The notes under the pieces are model-generated. The model was not told the DNA's origin. It saw only the letters and a program-made list of their open reading frames with translations, and searched no databases. Source: an uncultured Clostridia bacterium (GTDB lineage Bacteria > Bacillota > Clostridia > Christensenellales > Aristaeellaceae). Taken from it: a stretch of DNA of 9,661 nt. The position numbers and the translations under genes were made by a program. Position 1 is the first letter of the stretch; the number at the start of each line of letters is the position of its first letter. The stretch covers positions 1-9,661 of the forward strand of contig CAJFUU010000091.1 in the NCBI GenBank assembly GCA_904420265.1, read 5' to 3'. Shown here one piece after another: positions 7,350 through 9,661 of this stretch.

Positions 7350-7551
7350 CTGCTGCCGGATGAGCAGGGCGGTGGGAATCCCCGCGCCAAACGCGGGAAG
7401 CGGCGGGCGATGCGCCTCGTTCCGAGCGGAATTGTCAAGTATGCGCCGCTCAGCGAACTTTCCGCAGTAGTTACACCGCGGTTTGGGCGAAATCATCCGC
7501 CTTTCGCCGAATGGACGGGAAAGCGCAAGGCTCGGCCTGTCGTGGGAAGCG
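7350..7551 (+). repeat. Long duplicated block, copy A of pair 1
   Basis: This 202-bp block recurs at 8246-8447 with a constant 896-bp offset and no net gap. I count about 17 mismatches (roughly 92% identity), nearly all in the left 115 bp; the stretch 7462-7542 is identical over 81 bp. It contains a roughly 50-bp insert (about 7434-7484) found only in these two copies. Confidence 0.88.
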
Positions 7552-7597
7552 GCAAGGGATCCATTCCGGCTTGCGTGAAATCGTCTATCCCCCGTGG
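7528..7597 (+). repeat. Duplicated block, copy A of pair 2
   Basis: This 70-bp block, from AGGCTCGGCC to the CCCGTGG end, recurs at 8047-8116 with three mismatches and no gaps. It overlaps the right end of pair 1 copy A but is not continued from pair 1 copy B, which shows that units have been reshuffled. Confidence 0.88.
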
Positions 7598-8046
7598 TTG
7601 GTGGTAAGGCAAACCTGCCGCAGGAAGCGCAGGGTGTCACGCCTGTTTCGCACGGAGTTTCCTGTACCTGCCTGCTGCCGGATGGACGGGACGGTGGAAA
7701 ATCCCAGTCCAAACGCGGGAGGCAGCGGGCGATGCGCTTTGGCCCGCGCGGAATTGCCTGCACCGTCTATCGCTGGATGGCAGGGTGGCGGGAAGTCCCG
7801 GATCTGCCACAGGAAGCGACGGGCAACGCGTTCCGGCTCGCGCGGAACCGCCCGCTTTTCGCCGAATGGACGGGAAAGTGCAAGGCTCGGCCTGTCGCAG
7901 GAAGCGCGGGAGGCACAGAATGGCCAGCGCCGCTTGCTGGCGGATGGGCAGGGTGATAAAACCCCGGGCCAAACGCGGGAAGCGGCGGGCGATGCCCTCG
8001 GCCTGCGCGGAACCGCCCGCTTTTCGCCAAAAGACGGGAAAACACG

Positions 8047-8116
8047 AGGCTCGGCCTGTCGCGGGAAGCGGCAAGGGATCCACTCCGGCTTGCGTGAAAT
8101 CGTCTATCCCCCATGG
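8047..8116 (+). repeat. Duplicated block, copy B of pair 2
   Basis: Partner of 7528-7597, 519 bp to the right, with about 96% identity by direct comparison. It is followed by unrelated unit sequence. Confidence 0.88.
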
Positions 8117-8245
8117 CAGCAAGGCGAATTCGCCGCGAAGCGACAGGCGACGCCCCCTGGTCCGCGCGGAATTTTCCCACTGTTACCGCATGGCGGGGTG
8201 GCGCGAAGCCCCGGGCCTGCCACAAAGAGCGGCTTCTCGTCCTGT

Positions 8246-8447
8246 CTGCTGCCGGATGAGCAAGGCGGTGGGAATCCCCGCGCCAAACGCGAGAAGCGGC
8301 GGGCGATGCACCCCGGCCTGCGCGAAATCGCCAAGTATGCAGTGCTCAGCGAACTTCCCGCAGTAGTTACACCGCGGTTTGGGCGAAATCATCCGCCTTT
8401 CGCCGAATGGACGGGAAAGCGCAAGGCTCGGCCTGTCGCAGGAAGCG
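8246..8447 (+). repeat. Long duplicated block, copy B of pair 1
   Basis: This is the partner of 7350-7551, with the identical 81-bp stretch at 8358-8438. The hairpin arm CGCGGG of copy A is CGCGAG here, which argues against selection on that hairpin. Confidence 0.88.
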
Positions 8448-8608
8448 CAGAGTATCACGCCTCGTTCTGCGCGGAGTTTCCTGTGCCTGCTTTTGCCGGA
8501 TGGGCAGGAATCGGGGCATAGCCAGGCGCACTGGCTCTCGCCCGAAAGAAACCGCAGGGCCGCGCTTTGCCCAAGGGAAGCGCGATTTTCGCCGCCGCCA
8601 ATCCGCGT

Positions 8609-9661
8609 CTACTCCACGCCCCGAAAATAATGTCCCGACGTGGTTTGCAGGCCGGCAAGGGAGGCGAGGTCAACCTCGCCATCCGCAAGCGCAGTCCGGC
8701 AGGCGCGCACGATGGCCGCCGCCGGTTCGTCCGCGCGCAGAAACAGCACCCAACCGGAACAGGAGCACAGGCGTTCGCGCTTGGGCAGCAGCCAATGCGG
8801 CACGCTGTTGAGCACTTCCACCACACAGCCCCCGTCCGAGGCTATGCGCCGCAGGGGAAAGGCCGCCCCCTTGCGGTCGATAAGAGCAAGGCCGTCCACC
8901 GGCTTTTCGCTATGGTCGCAGCGGCGGCAGCGGTCGTGCGGCCCAGAAAGGCGCTTTGCAGCGCGCAGCGGACAGTGGCGCAGGCGCATCAGCGGCGCGC
9001 GCCCCCAGAAAAACAGCTCTTTTTCCCCGGGCAGGGCCGCCAACTGCCGCGATGTCAGTTCCAGAGAAGGCATGTAGCGCCGTATCCCTGTCGCCGCTAC
9101 GGCGCGGGCGCTGAACAGGTTCAGGCCAAAATCTCCACGCACCTCCGCGTCCCAGTCCATCGCCAGATGGGCGACATTGGATGCGTACACCGACGTAAGC
9201 TGTCCGCCAAGCGTCCGCACCCAGCCGTGCAGGCTGTCCAGCACGTCCGCATTGGCGGTCTGGGGCAGGGCAAGGGAAAAGGGCTGCCCATCCAGCGCCT
9301 GGAGCGCGGCGTTCAATGCGCTTTGGCGCAGGTCGGCAGGGTCGAATACAATTTCATCCACGCTGTCTTTGAGCGCCGCGAGCAAAAGGTCCGGCCGGTC
9401 AGAACGGGCGATGAGGCGCACATGCGCCGCCTCCGGACGCTGGAGCGGGGAAGAAGCGTCGAATTGCGCCTCGAACGCGTTTTTCGTTTCAGCGGGGAAG
9501 GAGGGAATGTCCAGGCCCGCCGCGCTTGCCCAGGGGCTTTGCGAAGCGCCGCTCTGATCGGAGGACAGCGCGGCACAACGCACGCCATCGGTGTGGAGCG
9601 GGGAAGGAACGCCGGGCCGCGTGAACGCGTTTTCCGCTTCGGCATACGCCTGCGTTTCAGC
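8609..9661 (-). CDS. U32 peptidase-family protein, C-terminal part (5' end outside window)
   Basis: The frame is open from the right window edge to a TAG at 8609-8611, giving at least 350 residues with no start needed inside the window; a GTG at 9583 is internal. Family features in the fragment (numbered from the edge): the beta/alpha-type core with FGLNLFSA (178-185), the SLELTSRQL segment (199-207), the hallmark FWGRAPLMRLRHCPL (218-232), a CxxC at Cys245/Cys248 followed by LALIDRKGAAFPL, and a final GHYFRGVE. U32 members include tRNA and rRNA hydroxylation factors (TrhP, RlhA) as well as proteins once named collagenases; cysteines near these positions bind iron-sulfur in studied members. 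The substrate of this mutS2-linked subgroup is unknown, so peptidase activity should not be assumed. The first 75 residues contain an imperfect internal repeat (AENAF...SPL and TKNAF...SSPL). No T-rich terminator is seen after the stop; a short hairpin, AGCCAG-CTGGCT, lies at 8520-8536. Confidence 0.88.
   Translation of the reverse strand, partial: AETQAYAEAENAFTRPGVPSPLHTDGVRCAALSSDQSGASQSPWASAAGLDIPSFPAETKNAFEAQFDASSPLQRPEAAHVRLIARSDRPDLLLAALKDSVDEIVFDPADLRQSALNAALQALDGQPFSLALPQTANADVLDSLHGWVRTLGGQLTSVYASNVAHLAMDWDAEVRGDFGLNLFSARAVAATGIRRYMPSLELTSRQLAALPGEKELFFWGRAPLMRLRHCPLRAAKRLSGPHDRCRRCDHSEKPVDGLALIDRKGAAFPLRRIASDGGCVVEVLNSVPHWLLPKRERLCSCSGWVLFLRADEPAAAIVRACRTALADGEVDLASLAGLQTTSGHYFRGVE

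Larger units (their letters stand above)
7093..8518. repeat. Mosaic array of about 15 degenerate GC-rich units
   Basis: The 1.5 kb between the U32 gene and mutS2 consists of imperfect units of about 80-150 bp. On the plus strand a typical unit begins GGATGGGCAGGG or GAATGGACGGGAAAG, contains a central GGAAGCGGCGGGCGATGC, and ends in GCGCGGAATTGCC followed by a CTGCTGCC or CGCTTTTCGCC joint. Unit starts are seen near 7093, 7180, 7269, 7359, 7510, 7601, 7680, 7774, 7864, 7941, 8029, 8190, 8254, 8405 and 8497. Some units carry a hairpin CCCGCG-ccaaa-CGCGGG (7381-7397) that is damaged by substitutions in other copies. Unit types recur in changing order, so this is a mosaic rather than a simple tandem repeat. 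Long frames exist on both strands but shift between units and show no domain, so coding is unlikely. No CRISPR, tRNA, transposase or terminal inverted repeats were seen. Confidence 0.8.

Noticed and set aside
5229..7607. 792-codon plus-strand frame opposite mutS2
   Set aside because: It is the antisense shadow of mutS2, whose family motifs are complete. The His/Arg/Gly-rich product has no recognisable domain.
7093..8518. CRISPR array
   Set aside because: Units are long, degenerate and contiguous, with no short constant repeat alternating with unique spacers of fixed length, and no cas genes nearby.
7511..8521. Plus-strand frame of 336 codons in the array, as a possible repeat protein
   Set aside because: Units switch frame relative to one another, composition is Arg/Gly/Pro/Ala-rich as in GC-rich random frames, several frames on both strands are equally open, and no start signal is seen.
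8580..8592. 13-bp word GCGCGATTTTCGC shared, inverted, with the left edge (12-24) as possible element ends
   Set aside because: The word is a small self-complementary GC-rich hairpin, the match does not extend meaningfully, and no transposase lies between.

Overview
The window looks like chromosomal DNA from a GC-rich, low-complexity-prone Bacillota (Clostridia-type) bacterium. This is inferred from the gene families, from strong AGGAGG/AGGTGG ribosome binding sites, and from the neighbourhood of a U32 peptidase-family protein next to MutS2. No finer taxonomy is possible from the sequence alone. All five recognisable genes lie on the minus strand, so transcription runs from right to left.

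Layout from the right edge (first transcribed) to the left: (1) the C-terminal half of a U32 peptidase-family protein, cut by the window edge (8609-9661); (2) about 1.5 kb without a credible gene (7071-8608), filled by a mosaic array of about 15 degenerate, roughly 80-150 bp GC-rich units, some duplicated at over 90% identity; (3) mutS2, a complete 785-residue MutS2 ATPase/nuclease (4713-7070); (4) a 325-bp gap with competing inverted repeats and then a promoter carrying three GTTCAC direct repeats; (5) an OmpR/PhoB-type response regulator (3704-4387); (6) a membrane sensor histidine kinase (2167-3702), separated from the regulator gene by one base; (7) a 319-bp gap made of three tandem copies of a promoter-operator unit (1879-2166); (8) a membrane-anchored HtrA/DegP-type serine protease (684-1847), ending in a strong intrinsic terminator (625-658); (9) about 620 bp at the left edge with small hairpins but no recognised gene.

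The most striking signal is regulatory. The response regulator promoter and each of the three promoter copies in front of htrA carry GTTCAC-type hexamers spaced exactly 11 bp apart. The downstream hexamer of each shared pair starts exactly 22 bp from the edge of a -10-like hexamer in all four promoters. The spacing and register fit activation by an OmpR/PhoB-type regulator, most simply the one encoded here. The reading is an autoregulated envelope or secretion-stress circuit, analogous in logic to CssRS-HtrA of Bacillus subtilis, in which sensor and regulator switch on a surface quality-control protease through a triplicated promoter.

The second notable element is the mosaic repeat array. It sits between a U32 gene and mutS2, which are often close neighbours in Clostridia, and it keeps long spurious reading frames open. 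One of these would falsely extend MutS2 by about 230 residues.
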